64,000 nucleotides of DNA from Apiospora phragmitis. Lineage: Eukaryota > Ascomycota > Sordariomycetes > Amphisphaeriales > Apiosporaceae. The DNA lies in contig JAQQWL010000015.1 in NCBI GenBank assembly GCA_038363925.1, positions 2,108,001-2,172,000 on the forward strand. Direction: 5' to 3'. The notes beneath the pieces were generated by a model, which saw only the letters and a list, made by a program, of their open reading frames with translations, did no database searches and had not been told where the DNA came from. Positions within the stretch are counted from its first letter, which is position 1. Each line of letters begins with the position of its first letter. This document shows positions 22,884 to 34,833 of the stretch, one piece after another. The position numbers and the translations under genes were made by a program.

Positions 22884-23712
22884 TTATAGTCTACTTCGCA
22901 CGTATTCGGCCACGAGTCCCGGCCAATACGCGGACTGGAAGTAACTTGAATGCGCCGCAGCGTCAGGCCCTTGCGCACACAAGGGGTCGTCCACGACGCA
23001 GTAGTCGCGGAAGCGTTCGGCCCAGAGACTCAGGCTCTCCAGCATAGCTTCGGTCCGCGGGTAGCGCTGTGAATTTTGTTAGTATGTTCGTTACTTGTAT
23101 TCTTCTTCTTCTCCTCCTCTCTGTCGTCATTGTCGTATAAGGGACACAGGAGAAGAGTGAAGGAAAGGAAAGACGTACCCCGTCCGCGGCCGACCCGTTC
23201 CCCACGTTCCACGGCATGCCCGCGTTGTGGTGCAGCCCGCCAAACGCCACGACGGCCACGACGTGCGGGCCCGGGAACTCGTCCGGCGCCAGGGCCGGCG
23301 ACGCGGGCTGCACACAAGTGCCCGTCAGCTCAACGCCGCCGCCGCCGCCCGCGAGCAGGTCCGTGACGAGCGCGCCGCCCTGCGACCAGCCAGAGACGAC
23401 GAGGCGCGCGCGGGGGCACGCGGTCGCGTACGCTGTCAGGGCGCCGCGCAGGAGGGCGATGCCGGCGTGCTGGTCTTGGCAGGTGGTGGCGGCGTCGCCG
23501 TGGGCGTTGTAGGCGATGGACTGGAAGCTGCAGGAGGAGGAGACATCATCACGGCTGATGGCATCCGTGATGCTCGTCTGGAGGCCGGGGATGGACTCGC
23601 CGTGGCCGCGGAGTAGGAAGATTTGGACGGAGTTGCAGGTGGTGTTGGGTGCGGCTGCGGCCACGACGGCGGCGCTGGCAGTGGCGGTGACAAGAACCTC
23701 AGAGGGACGCAT
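22884..23712 (-). CDS. Secreted cutinase-family esterase (CE5)
   Basis: Exons 23712-23179 and 23066-22884 with one 112-nt intron (donor GTACGT, branch ACTAAC, acceptor CACAG) give 238 residues. A hydrophobic signal peptide spans about residues 5-21. The fold is that of cutinase/acetylxylan esterase. The first Cys (CNSVQIFLLRGHGES) opens strand 1, the nucleophile is Ser110 in GWSQGG, the catalytic Asp lies in CVVDDPLC (about 204/205, within a disulphide loop), and the His is in AAAHSSYF (about 217). Such enzymes cleave cutin or acetyl groups on xylan outside the cell. The sequence does not tell which. The gene is divergent from the CAF16-like gene. No frame break is seen. Confidence 0.92.
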
Positions 23713-24672
23713 TTTTCAAATTTATGTTTAGGACCGGGAAAATACTATCGAATTACCAGTTGCTCCGCTGGAAAACCTTAGGGGCGACCGATATCATATA
23801 TCTAGACACAATCATCCCCCACTGCAGACATCTGCCGCTCTCCTGCGCCGATGAGGATCAATGTGATTTCACTTGCTTGCCAAGCTTCTCTATCTTGTGC
23901 GGCCTATACTTGGCAGGACCCTGGGCTTTTGGTTCTTGCACGAGTAAGGAAGCCGAAATATATTGCTCTGTTCCCATAAGCGGATCGAAGTATATGTGTC
24001 CCATTCGAATTGGCTCTCCTATTGGCTATCGTATAGGTATACCGCGCAAGATGAAAACGGGTATATAGTATGAATGAACCGGCATAGATACTTATGTTTG
24101 GAAGTATATACGTCCTTTTAGCAATTGGTACCACAGTCTTGCGGCGCATAGTGGGAGCACATTCAGACTAGAAACTCCAAAGATCAACCTGGACTCCCAA
24201 GGAATCGGTGACGCACACGATAATGGCATTGTTTCTACACTGACTTATGTTCTGGGTAATGAATGGTTAGGAAGCAAGAGTGCTAATACTCCCCATGTGG
24301 TTAGAGGTAAGGCCCCATAGAATGCCTCTTACGTCTTACAATTTGTCGGCTTTGGATCCAGCGTTCGGCTTTGGATTTATCGGCTTCGGCATTCCACCTC
24401 ATCTGAATATATTGCGTGCTTCTGCCATTGTGAGTTGCATTTGAGAACACCTATTCCTCGTCTCGAGCCAGTAGTAAGATTAATTCATTGTGTATTATGA
24501 AAAGCGTCCTCCAATTTCTCCATTAGTTTGTGCATCGGCTACATTGTCACGCTATCAAAATCATCGACTCATACATACCTTTTTTCACCCCACCAACATA
24601 CCCCCACCATCACCAAGAAAAGCCCAAGAAGAAGACGGGCAAGCAAGCAAAGCCAAGCCCTACCACGTCAAG
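23713..24672. other. Divergent promoter region, cutinase-family gene / CAF16-like
   Basis: 960 nt between two divergent starts. The sequence is AT-richer than the genes, with several TATA-like stretches (for example TATATAGT near 24062). No gene is seen. Confidence 0.55.
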
Positions 24673-25464
24673 ATGGCTTCCGCACCCGACATCAAGGTCA
24701 ACAACCTGACCTACACCTTCCCGGACTACTCGACGGGCGTCACCGGCCTCACCCTCGCCGTGCCGCCGCGCAGCCGCACCCTGCTGATCGGCGCCAACGG
24801 CGCCGGCAAGACGACGCTGCTGCGCCTGCTGGCGGGCAAGCGCCTGGCCCCCTCGGGCGCCATCACGGTGTCCGGGCTGGACCCGTTTACGGATGGCCTC
24901 GAGGGCGTCACCTACTTGGGCCTTGAGTGGGTGCTGAACCCCATCGTGCGCACCGACATCGGCGTCGAGGAGCTGCTGCGCTCGGTGGGCGGCGACGCCT
25001 ACCCGGCCCGCCGCGACGAGCTGGTCGGCGTCCTCGACATCGATGTGCGCTGGCGCATGCACGCCGTCTCCGACGGCGAGCGCCGCCGCGTCCAGCTCGC
25101 CATGGGGCTGATCCGGCCCTGGACCGTGCTGCTGCTGGACGAGATCACCGTCGACCTCGACGTGCTGTCGCGGGCCGAGTTTCTCGGGTGGCTGAAGCGC
25201 GAGACCGAGACGCGCGAGTGTACTGTTGTGTATGCGACGCATATTTTGGACAATTTGGCGGGCTGGCCGACGCACCTCGTGCACATGCACCTCGGCACCA
25301 TCCGCGAGTGGGGGCCCGCGGAGCAGTTCCTCGGCGACGCGTCGGGGTCGCGCACGGGGAACAGCCAGCTGGGGGAGCTGGTGTTGGGGTGGCTCAAGGA
25401 TGACTTGAAGGCGCGTGGGCCGCGCAGCGAGGTCCAGCGCGGAGCGGAGGGGGAAGTCGTATGA
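24673..25464 (+). CDS. CAF16-like soluble ABC ATPase
   Basis: Single exon, 263 residues. The start was chosen at ATGGCTTCC (MASAPDIKVNN), immediately before the ABC domain; the frame is open upstream but holds no domain. Walker A is GANGAGKTT (residues 40-48), the signature is VSDGERRRV (132-140) and Walker B is TVLLLDEITVDLD (151-163), followed by the H-loop ATHILD. There are no membrane helices. Yeast Caf16 is an ABC protein associated with the CCR4-NOT complex and transcription mediators, and this protein matches its compact layout. The gene is very GC-rich at third positions, which creates long antisense frames that are not genes. It converges on Mis6. Confidence 0.9.
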   Translation: MASAPDIKVNNLTYTFPDYSTGVTGLTLAVPPRSRTLLIGANGAGKTTLLRLLAGKRLAPSGAITVSGLDPFTDGLEGVTYLGLEWVLNPIVRTDIGVEELLRSVGGDAYPARRDELVGVLDIDVRWRMHAVSDGERRRVQLAMGLIRPWTVLLLDEITVDLDVLSRAEFLGWLKRETETRECTVVYATHILDNLAGWPTHLVHMHLGTIREWGPAEQFLGDASGSRTGNSQLGELVLGWLKDDLKARGPRSEVQRGAEGEVV

Positions 25465-26001
25465 GGCTGGGGGGCTGGGCGGGTACGGGCTGGAGAAGAG
25501 GGTGGACGAGTAGGGAGGGAAAAAAAAGGATGTTGGTGGGCGACAGACAGCGTAGGCAGGCAGGCAGGCAGGCAGGCAGGTAGGCGTGATAGCCATGGAG
25601 AAGGAGGAATGGAATGGATAGCCAGCGGGCAGCCGACGATGATGGAGGGTGCACTTAACTTGCATTCTTTGGCGTTCACAATGCTTGGCACTTTCATGAT
25701 CCTTGGCATTTTCGAGGAGTCTCAACGAAGATACGAAAGGGCATTTTAGGGTACTAGGTGTTTTGGGGCTCTTGATACAACAACAGCTGCATATCAGTGC
25801 GGTTTCATCACCGGACTAAAGGGTAGAGTTCCTGGGTTGGGCTTGGTTGCATTTCAGATACCCCCTTTCAACACGGGAGACATACAAGGTTATGTAGAGG
25901 CACTCTATAGAGAAATTACACTGCCATGAAAGGCAAGTCGGATTTTGAATGATTACTATACTTGGACAATGGCCTCTTCATAACAATCTGATTCCTTCCC
26001 A
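25465..26001. other. Intergenic region between convergent stops
   Basis: 537 nt forming the 3' flanks of the CAF16-like and Mis6 genes, with a GGCA microsatellite. No gene is seen. Confidence 0.6.
25555..25580. repeat. (GGCA)n microsatellite
   Basis: About six tandem GGCA units followed by GGTAGGC, in the 3' flank of the CAF16-like gene. Confidence 0.9.
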
Positions 26002-28204
26002 CTAAGATCTCTTCATAAGCGTGGTCATGGTACAGTTCATCAACTCCGCCACGCCGCCCATGCCGTGATCCTCGAGATGGCCCAAGACCCCCAGCCTGTA
26101 GTCGTCCCAGCTCAGATTGACCCCGCCGTCCCGCGCGAGCTTGGCCAGAGTCGACTTGGTGACGGGCCCGGCGTGCCGCACGTCCAGGTCGCCGTTGAGG
26201 CCCTGCTCGACGGCCTCGACGTCGCGCAGGTGGGCCGTCGCCAGCGCCCCGAACGCGGGCGACGCCGAGAGCGTGAACATGGCGGGCAGGGCCACGTTGA
26301 GGTTGAACCCCCGGACATACTTACTCATGTCCTCGACGAGGGCGGCGGCAGCAGGCAGCCGTGCGCGTTGGCGTCCTGGGCGTTGAAGGCGCGCGCCCGC
26401 CACAAACAATTACAAACGTCCATGAGGAAGCCGTTGAACCCGTTGATGTACGCGACCGAGTACGTGCTGCTGTTGCGGGAGCCCGCCATGGCCGTCTGGA
26501 AGCCCGCCTTGTACCGCGCCAGCACGCCGCACAGGCGCGACACCGTCGCCGGGCTCGCGCTGAAGTGCAGGAGGTAGACGAGGGGCGGGGGCAGGATGAC
26601 GATCTGGGCGTGGCGCTGGAGCTGCGGGTTCGAGGCGATGCGCGAGGCTTCTTCGTAGAAGTCGAGGACGGCCGAGTGCGTCGCGACGGTATTACTGCTA
26701 CTACTGTTGTTGTCATGATTGCTTGCCGGGAAGGAAGAGGCGGCGGCAGCGGTCTGGAGAACGGTCAGGGCGAGCTTGTTGACGTGGGTCACGAGGTCCG
26801 GGATGGCCGACGAGGTAGAGTCCCGGCCTTGCGGTTGCGCCAGGAGGAAGGCGGCCCAGTTTCGCAGCAGCGAGGTGTAGCAGTGGAGGACGGCTAGTTG
26901 GGAACTCGGGGTGCCGTCGAGCACTTTGGCCTCGAGGCGCTGGAAGACCGCCTCGTAGAGACCCGAGAAATCGCTCGAAGGTAGCGGCACGTAGGAGAGC
27001 ACCTCGAGCATCGAGGCCTGCCCCCGCCCATTCCACGTCTTCAACACCTCACTCAACAAGCTAAGAAATACCGGGGGTAAGTTCCTGGTGGCCCTCGCAT
27101 AACCGCGCATGATCTCCAAGATGCCCTCCATCTCCGAATCGCCATCTCCGCTTACGAGATCCTGCGCGCAAGAAACCAGCCAGTTGCTGGCGCGCTGCAG
27201 CGATTCGGCGTCGGGCCGGAGCAGCAGAAGCTTCTGGAGCAGCGGATCGGCCAGGACCGAGATGAGCTGGTTGGGCATCTCGATGGTCTCGAGGGCCTTG
27301 ACCAGCCCCTCGGCGTTTTCGATCTCCTCGAGCGTGACCGAGCTCTCGTTGGCGTGGGAGGTGTGCACCTCGGGTATCAGCGCTGTTGCTTTCCTGGCGC
27401 CGTTGCCGTTGCGCGCGACGTGGAAGGCATCTTGCACGGCGTTCGCGTTGCGCGACGTTTGCGCGTGCGCGCTCTGGATCTCGTCGAGCCGCTCGCGCCA
27501 GGCCGGGTCCGGGTGCTTGAAGGCGGACGCTTTGCCGCGCGTCGCTTCGCCGACGATGATCTCGGGGTAGTAGTCCTTGAAGACGCGCAGCAGGCCCGTG
27601 AGGGCCGGGTCGCTGCCCGTCTGCCGGCTCAGGGACAAGAGGGTCTGGATCCGGTGAGGGCGTACGTGCCGGCGCCGGGTGATCATGGCCAGTAACTGGC
27701 ATAGGGATGGCCTCAGCGCCGCCGTGTCGAGAAGGTTGAAAAGGACCGGGTACGACTGGGATAGCGCATTGCCCTCGATGACGTGGTTGATCATGATGAT
27801 CCATCTGAGCAGGGCGGCCTGGATGGTCAGAGAGGGCTTTAGGACGCCATGGCCCAGACAAGCGACGACCTTGATGACGATTTCGCTGGCTACCTTTGTT
27901 GCCGGGTAGAGATTCCGTATAATGCTGTTGAGGCTGGCCTGGTCCAGGTAGTTGCCGGCCGAGGTGGTGACCAGGTCGATGAGCTCTGTCAGTTCATGGG
28001 GCAAGACGCCATTCTCGTAGCATGCCGATCCCAGAGTCTCGACTGCGGGCTTGATACTGGTACCGCGACTCTTGGCCTTTAGCTTTGCGCCTAGGATGGT
28101 GAGTTAGGGACGGGTTCATGGATTGGTGTTTGAATAGTTGGAGCTATTTACCTACCTTGAATTACTTCCGCAAGGCTTTCCTTGAGCTCATCATGGCTGG
28201 ACAT
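26002..28204 (-). CDS. mis6: Mis6/CENP-I inner kinetochore protein, frame broken near 26341
   Basis: Exon 1 is 28204-28156 (starting MSSHDELKESLAEVIQ) and exon 2 is 28090-26002, joined in phase 1 across a 65-nt intron with a CTAAC branch site. The protein is of Mis6/CENP-I/Ctf3 type, part of the constitutive centromere-associated network that helps load CENP-A and link the kinetochore. Conserved blocks are AKSRGTSIKPAVETL, LDQASLNSIIRNLYPATK, RHVRPHRIQTLLSLSRQTG, FKDYYPEIIVGEA and FKHPDPAWRERLDEIQ. Near residue 599 the frame slips at a C-run before TCGTCGAG. Upstream it reads GCLLPPP, and the conserved VEDMSKYVRGFNLN lies in another frame. One added base gives about 712 residues. An internal GTAAGTATG just after the break is probably coding (SKYV), not a splice donor. 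Confidence 0.9.
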
Positions 28205-30176
28205 GATGGAGCAGCGAATCGCCAGAAATGTACATCTGCTTTCATATATATCGTGGAGGTTCCATCTCTCGAGTTGCGGCGCGTTAAGTGCTGTGTGGGT
28301 GGTTTTGACGCGCCTAGCACCAAAGTTGTCTGACCAATCAAGTCAATTCCATGTTATTAGCTACGAGGGGCCGAGGGCGCTCCTACTGCTGATGCGCCTG
28401 CCAGTACCCTATTACAAACAGTTCATGAATGCCCCTCGGAGTAAAGCGATTGACTGGCTGCCCTCCATAAACCAATGCCGTGTTATTTCGAATAACTAGA
28501 AGTGAATTGGCAAATTATAGCGCCAATTTCCCTTGCGATGTATCTAAAAGTTACACAATTTTTGGAAGAAATGCCTAAGTAGGTAGTCACCAAAGAGGGA
28601 AAGTACAGCCCACCTGACTTGTACCTACCTAACCTGTGGATAGTTAATCAATGAATCTGCCATCGCCTGGCTGGGAGAGCTCCCTGCCCGCACCTACATA
28701 TATGTACACACATCAAGATGCATCCTTTCAACCGTGTGCGGCCTGGGTCGTATCAAATGCACCATATATATGTACGACATAACCGCCCAAAGTTGTCCGG
28801 ATTTCGGCTTGGGCTGAGAGCAGCTTCACCGCACCACACCCTGGCTTGTTCATGGATCGAGTCTGACCACAAGCCATGTCAGCATCTATCTAGATGTCCC
28901 TCCACGGCGCAGACCCTTAGCTCGACGCTCTCTATTGCCTTCCCTCGCTGAGCATAAGCAATGCTACTACACGAATCTCAGCTCTCCATGTCCATGTCTC
29001 CTGTCTGTCACGGCCATCGCGCCTCAATCTTTCCGTCCCAGCTTGCCAGTCGGTGTTGCCTCCGAAACGTTGAAATCCCTTAGCCTCCAGTCTGCAGGAC
29101 CATTTGCCAGCATGATGGCGGTTAATTTTTTCCCCATAATGTATGGCATGTCGATTGCTGCACTTGACAAAAACTGCCAGCACACGACAAAAACATGGCT
29201 GCATCGGGATCTAGTCCCTTTGCCTTTTACCCCCGTCGGTCATCATTTCCGTGACTTTTGCTCATCACCACGCCACAATAGTCACGGCCTTGCATAGTTG
29301 CTCGGCTTGTGTCACCCCAAAATCCATTGCTAGCAGCTTGCTTCATCCACTGCATAGACCGTTGCGGAGTGTGTCGGGACTCCAAGAGCCAATTACACTC
29401 CAATCTCACCACCCAACAGCCATCAGAAGAACTTTTCTGGGAGACGGTGGAACGTCAGAGAAATTTATCAGGTTGCAAAACGGGGCAACACCTGCGAACT
29501 CATCGTCAAGGCTATTGGGCACATTGGGTGCCTGTGCGACATAGGCATCCCCTTCTTCTGCCGCCTACGAGGAGGGTAGGTAACATGCCATGCCCTTCGC
29601 CCACGCGGCTGCGGGGCAGGGGCACAAGCGACTGGGACGTCTTATAAGTACGTAGGTAAATCTCACCATTCCGGCAAGGAAAGCTTGCTTAACCCCCTAG
29701 CGAACACCCAAGGGAACAACAGCACGTCCGGTTATATCAGATGCTGCAACACGCATTCGGCCCATCTGAATTCCTGCACCTTACCTTACACCAATCGTCT
29801 TCACCGGTCATAGGCGAGCATTGCATGATCGAGCCGTGAAGCCCAAAAAGGACTCCAATCAAACGATTCCACTCAGCAACTAGCACTCTGGTTTCAGCCT
29901 CGAAACAGCTGGGTTTGCTATCATTATCGGTTGCGGCACTTAGCTCACCAACCCCTGTTTGCACCGCTGCATTCTTGCTTACCTCTGATGGCGTCAAAGC
30001 TGAATCACGGAGATTGAACTACCTGCCTATATATACGAATACCGATTTCCTTACGAACGTAGGACAAGGGGCTATTGTGGTGACCACTGACAGGCTGCAC
30101 GATCCTTCCACCCACGATGCTTATGCCACCCTCTCAAAAGTGGCTGAGTAGACTTATTTTTAGCGCAGGTACTTAG
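28205..30176. other. 2-kb intergenic region, Mis6 promoter side
   Basis: No supported gene. The missing N-terminal glycosidase half of the next gene was looked for here and not found. GGTA/TACC-type short repeats occur near 28576-28584 and 28620-28632. Confidence 0.5.
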
Positions 30177-31858
30177 TTGACGGCTGCTACAAAACGAAGC
30201 CGATCCCGTATAAGTCAACGTTCGACAACAGAAGACCAATTTCATGAGGAGAACTGGCTTGGTATCAACCGAACGGGGATGTCGCACTACGATACACCGT
30301 CTGGTACCGCAGATGTTGTTATCCTGCGAGACCAGGAAGAGTATATTCCGCTTACAACCATTTTGGACGAGAACGATGTCATTGTTCTCCTGACTCCTCT
30401 GGTCGTTCCTCTTCCGCGAGACGCAGATGCTGGGGTAGATCCGTTCGAGAGCTTTGGGCGAGCGCTCGCACTGAGACATCCCCAGATACGTCATGTCCCA
30501 TATACGGCACGTGATGGGATCACCGGATACCACGTTGCTCACATACACAGAGCTAAGGCTATCATATTCGTGATATCGGGGAAGCCAATTGCTGGTCAAC
30601 CCTCGCAAGCTGACATTGCAGAGGTGGCATGGATGGTAGGCAATACTCGGCCGCAAATCGTACTCGCCTGCTACGACGTGCAAGGCCTGGGGCTTTTGAA
30701 GGCAGAATTTCCTGCCATCATCCAATTACCAAGTTACTCGCCACTTTTCCTACAGCAAGCCGCTGCTGTGTTGTTTGGCGAATCACTCACACGGAATCCG
30801 GTTGACACAACTCCGCAACAGAAGTGGGCAGTTGAAGCATTGCCGGATGAATTGGTAGCACTGGATGTGACACCATTCGAGCGTCTTTGGAATAAATGTC
30901 TACCTGACCAATTTCAACTTGACAAGTATTCTTTGCGAACACTACTCGACAGGGTCGGTTGGAGTCGGCACTACGTGGTGAAGTTGCCGGGGTCGGGCGA
31001 GATTATAGGATTCTGCGCAACATATACGACATTCCTGAATGGGGGTGACGCAGACCTTGTCGGGTCCATTGCCGTGATTCTGGTCGAGCCAGCGTACAGG
31101 CAAAGAGGAATCGGGAAAATGTTACACGATGAGGCTCTTTTCCAGTTAAAAAGAGTGCGGGGAGTCCGAAGATTACAGCTGGGCAGCACATTCCCCGTCT
31201 ACTCTATGGTATTCCCCAGGGATCTGCCGCCATCAGATGGTTCCAAAATCGGAGGTGGAGGATGGATTTCAAGTCGGATGGCCTTGGCCGGGAAGTTTGC
31301 GACTGGATTCTGGATATCCAAGATTGGCCCAGTGGCAGCTTCGCAGCTGCTTTATCAGATTTCAGCTTTCGAGTTTGCGACATGAACGAGCTGTATTCAG
31401 TTAAAGCCTTTGTGCGAAGGGAGTCCTTTCGTAACGATACGATGGGATTGTGCGACCAGTACACAAATAGTGAATGCTTCGATGTTGTTGTTGGACTGTG
31501 GGGATCGACAGTTGTGGCGGCAGCTCAGACCTACCTACCACGCTCAGGTACGCAAACAGAGCACGACTTGCCATGGGCTCGCTCTATAGGCCCCGATGTT
31601 GGCGGAGCCACCTGTATATGCATTGCAAGTGAGTATATGGTGCCGAACTAAAGCGGGCGAAACTAATAGATGCAGACGACGATGCAGCAGTCGCGAGCCG
31701 CAAAGACGCAATCATGTTTAGGCTATTAGACACTTGCATCAGGTCTCTGGAGAGGCAGGGGCGCGAAACGGGTGTTTCTGGACGGGATTAAAGGGGGGCA
31801 TGAGGGCTTTCAGTCCACAGGTAAGCGACTCCATGATTATTCTCGTCAGATTTATTAA
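30177..31858 (+). pseudogene. 5'-truncated remnant of a GH3 beta-N-acetylglucosaminidase / GNAT fusion gene
   Basis: The reading begins inside the C-terminal domain of a fungal GH3 (NagZ-type) protein: VVILRDQEEYIPL, VIVLLTPLVVPLP, FGRALALRHP, and AAAVLFGES closing the domain. Two acetyltransferase lobes follow, the first with the acetyl-CoA motif AYRQRGIGKML, the second starting near NELYSVKAFVRRESF. Fungal relatives carry a full GH3 barrel before this; none is detectable upstream, so the catalytic half is missing. Two frame breaks are seen: near 31226-31231 (conserved AIRWFQNRRW lies in another frame) and near 31771 (conserved VFLDGIKGGHEGFQ lies in another frame). A 47-nt intron (31629-31675) is still recognisable. 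The first in-frame ATG is at 30279. Breaks may be sequencing errors, but the loss of the 5' half is not explained that way. Unlikely to be an active glycosidase. Confidence 0.72.
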
Positions 31859-33204
31859 CTTGGGGTAAAAGGTTGGCGCAAGTGGGCTAGTTACTGCGAG
31901 GTTTGGCAACCGGTGTGAAGCTGTCGAGATGAAGCTACCGCTTGCCAAAAGGCGATTCTCCCAACTATATTTCCCTACGCTCACGGGCCTGACCCGGTCC
32001 TGCCCTTTTACATCAAGGGAACCAGATTCATCACGTATCAACGCACGTAAACCCATAAGCCGATTTGAAGCCGGGTTTCGGGATATTCGCCTCGAAAACC
32101 AGTCACTTACCATGCCGGGCCATGAAAATAGATGGTTCGGACGTTGCCTGTGGATATTACAAAATATTGCCTCCTGCAGACACCCCACGGAAGGCTCTTC
32201 ATGGAAGTTCATCGAAAGGGGTGTCTATATCATGGACGAACACTTAAAGCACTACCAGGCTGTTTTCTGAGCCTCAAGTTCGGCCTTGTCTTGCCGAATC
32301 ACCATGTAAGCTCGGCTTGTTGGCACAGGACGCCGGCTGTGGTACTTTTCTTGCTACGAGGAAAATATAGGCGTTACACAATAACATGGCGGGCGATAAA
32401 GATGGTGGCCCTTTCGCCAGCAGAGGCAGATGAAAAATGGATGTCGGTAGAACCGGAAGGTCCGAGTAAGAAGCAGCGGTCAGTCTGACAGGACAGGAAG
32501 CTACGGTTACACTACATATCATTAGTAGCCGCACCAAAGGCATAAGGTTATTCTCGAATCGTCATACTCGACCCGAATACCGCATGCGCAAGGATCGGGC
32601 TGGGCTTCTAGCGGTATGCCGTGCAACTGTAAGGCATATATGTGAATGCGATGTGGCTGACCAGCAGGTAGCGTGGGCGCAACTTGACACATGGGCAATG
32701 CAGCTGTTCTGCACACAAGATTAATCTTTCCTGAAAAGTCTGCCGCTACAAGTCGGTATAGCAGGGACAGAACACCCAGCCGATTTCCCATAGGCGAAAC
32801 AGAGGTCAGATGAGCGTCTGGCGCAAACACGCTGGACCGCGCCCAATCAACACTGCATCTGTCGATCTTGTTTTATGAAGAAGCACTCAGTTCCTCCGTC
32901 GACCTATGAAGCTCTGCCGCCTTGGAGAACCCCCCCTCTCCCCACGCCCTCATGGTTTGCACATGGCTGCATGGGGGCCAAAATGCAGGTTGCGGCAATA
33001 GTCGTCGTTCTCTCTCTCTGACGCTCCCATGACAGGTATGTATGGGCGACCGACGCCGTGTAACGGCGCTTGGCCCATTGCACTACATCCCGCATCCACA
33101 GCATGGGGAATGCTGTGTAACACGCGAGTCTGGATACGAAGGAACAAGAGGCGTTGATGAGGACTTTCACGTTATTTGGATAACGATCAGGCAAAAAGAT
33201 AACT

Positions 33205-33214
33205 CCCCCCCCCC
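33205..33214. repeat. C10 homopolymer
   Basis: Ten consecutive C on the plus strand in an intergenic stretch. Confidence 0.85.
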
Positions 33215-33924
33215 TCTTCGGGCTCCTGTGCGACTGACGCAGCCGACATCTTCCGCAAGCGGCTAACCTAGGGATCAACTCTACACTGCTGGGGTTCATT
33301 TACGTGCGGAATGCCACTCGACTTCTAAAATGTTCGACAACCAAAGATGAGGGGTTTGCCCGGATTGGGGGCCAGCCCTGTCTTACCAGGAACGGCCCGC
33401 CCAAGGAGGATGCTGGTTGGACGGGGTTGCGGGTTGGTTATCTCCATGGGCTATCGAGCCTAGGCCATATTGCTGCAATTGTTACCAACTCTCTCCAAAG
33501 ATCATGCTCTCTTTCTCTTCCACTCTCTCGCTATCTACTATCGATACTGTGACTCGCATGTCTCTGCATTCTTTCTTCACGTCATTTTTTTGTTATTCCC
33601 CTTATCTGTGTAACGTATGGCTACACCACTTTCGACGCCCAAGCATATCGCGCTGTAGCTGTTATTGGCGGATACGCTTTCCTCTTTGGACGAAAGAGAC
33701 GAGAGGTGCATGTATTGCATATAGTATGTGTGTATGTATCTGTATGTCGGCAGACGCCCCTTCTTCCGTCCCTCGACGGAAAAAGGGTATTCCCATTTCC
33801 TACAAACCATTCGGGATGGATGGAAGTCGATTAGGTACTTTTGCAGATGACAAATACCTACCACCCACCCAACTAGATGGGATTATGCATGTCATCAAAG
33901 CAAGAAGGAGATCATGTGATCCAT

Positions 33925-33946
33925 CTGACTGACTGACTGACTGACT
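33925..33946. repeat. (CTGA)n microsatellite
   Basis: Five and a half tandem CTGA units in intergenic sequence. Confidence 0.9.
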
Positions 33947-34833
33947 ACAAGCAGTCAGCACTTGGCAGATTGTTGCCGCCTTCGTTTCGAGTGCCTTGAT
34001 AGAGCATCTCCGGAATCAAAATTGAACATTATTAGTCAGACCGCATCGGTATAGTCGTGAAACTCGGTGTGCATGTACTCCTCTAAAGACGACGGCGTCG
34101 GTTGCCCTGAGTCATCTATCATCCGTCATCTTACATATCCTCGTAGTTGACAGGGGTGGGCGCATTATTATCGGGAAATAATTCCTAGTACCATCTTCAC
34201 GAGCATTGTATTGCATGATTTTCTCATACTGAAAGGACTGCGGTTTCTGCATTCCATGTCATTTTTCTACATGAGGCTCGTTGAGTTGCTGAATCGTCTG
34301 ACCATGGACCAGGGTCAAGTCCGAGATCAAACCCGTATACTATATGGGCAGGCCCCGTGAGTCCACAAAGAGGCCAGCCAGTCAAGTTAACCCCCCTATC
34401 TTTCAAACGCCTCCTCCCTTTCTAGCCCATTATCACTGTGGAAGGCGAAATGCTTCTGCGAATAAGTGGCGGGAACCACCACAGGACTTGGGATGCTGGG
34501 AAGTATTGCGACGAGAGGAACAAGCGAGTTATGTATGTCCAGCCAACCATTAGAAAGTCCCCCTCCTGCGGCGAGAGTAGGCTCTTCGGCATTTTAGACA
34601 GGAAACAAAGGAAAATGAAATCAAAGCAGAGAAAAACTTTTGTGGTATCCTTCCTATCCAGACGCCTTTCGCGCAAAATCTCCAGTACACACGTGAGCCC
34701 CCGTATCTCTCTCGGTTTCATGCCGAGACGTCACAGCCGAGTGAGTAAATGGTGTGGTGTTGTTGTTGGTTTTTAAAAGGTGAGAGACATTATATTTCGT
34801 GGATTTAGTAAACCCACCATCAGTATAGATAGA

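Larger units (their letters stand above)
31859..34833. other. 3-kb intergenic region, GH3-GNAT remnant to tuberin
   Basis: No confident gene. Frames at 32065-32247, 32132-32488 and 32522-32830 (minus) have plausible amino-acid composition but no recognised domain, and could be remnants. Also present are a C10 run at 33205-33214 and a CTGA repeat at 33925-33946. Confidence 0.45.

Noticed and set aside
24610..25725. 371-codon open frame on the minus strand
   Set aside because: It lies antisense to the CAF16-like gene, whose ABC motifs are unmistakable. The frame is a by-product of very GC-rich third positions.
33417..33932. 171-codon open frame on the plus strand
   Set aside because: No motif; it runs into a microsatellite.
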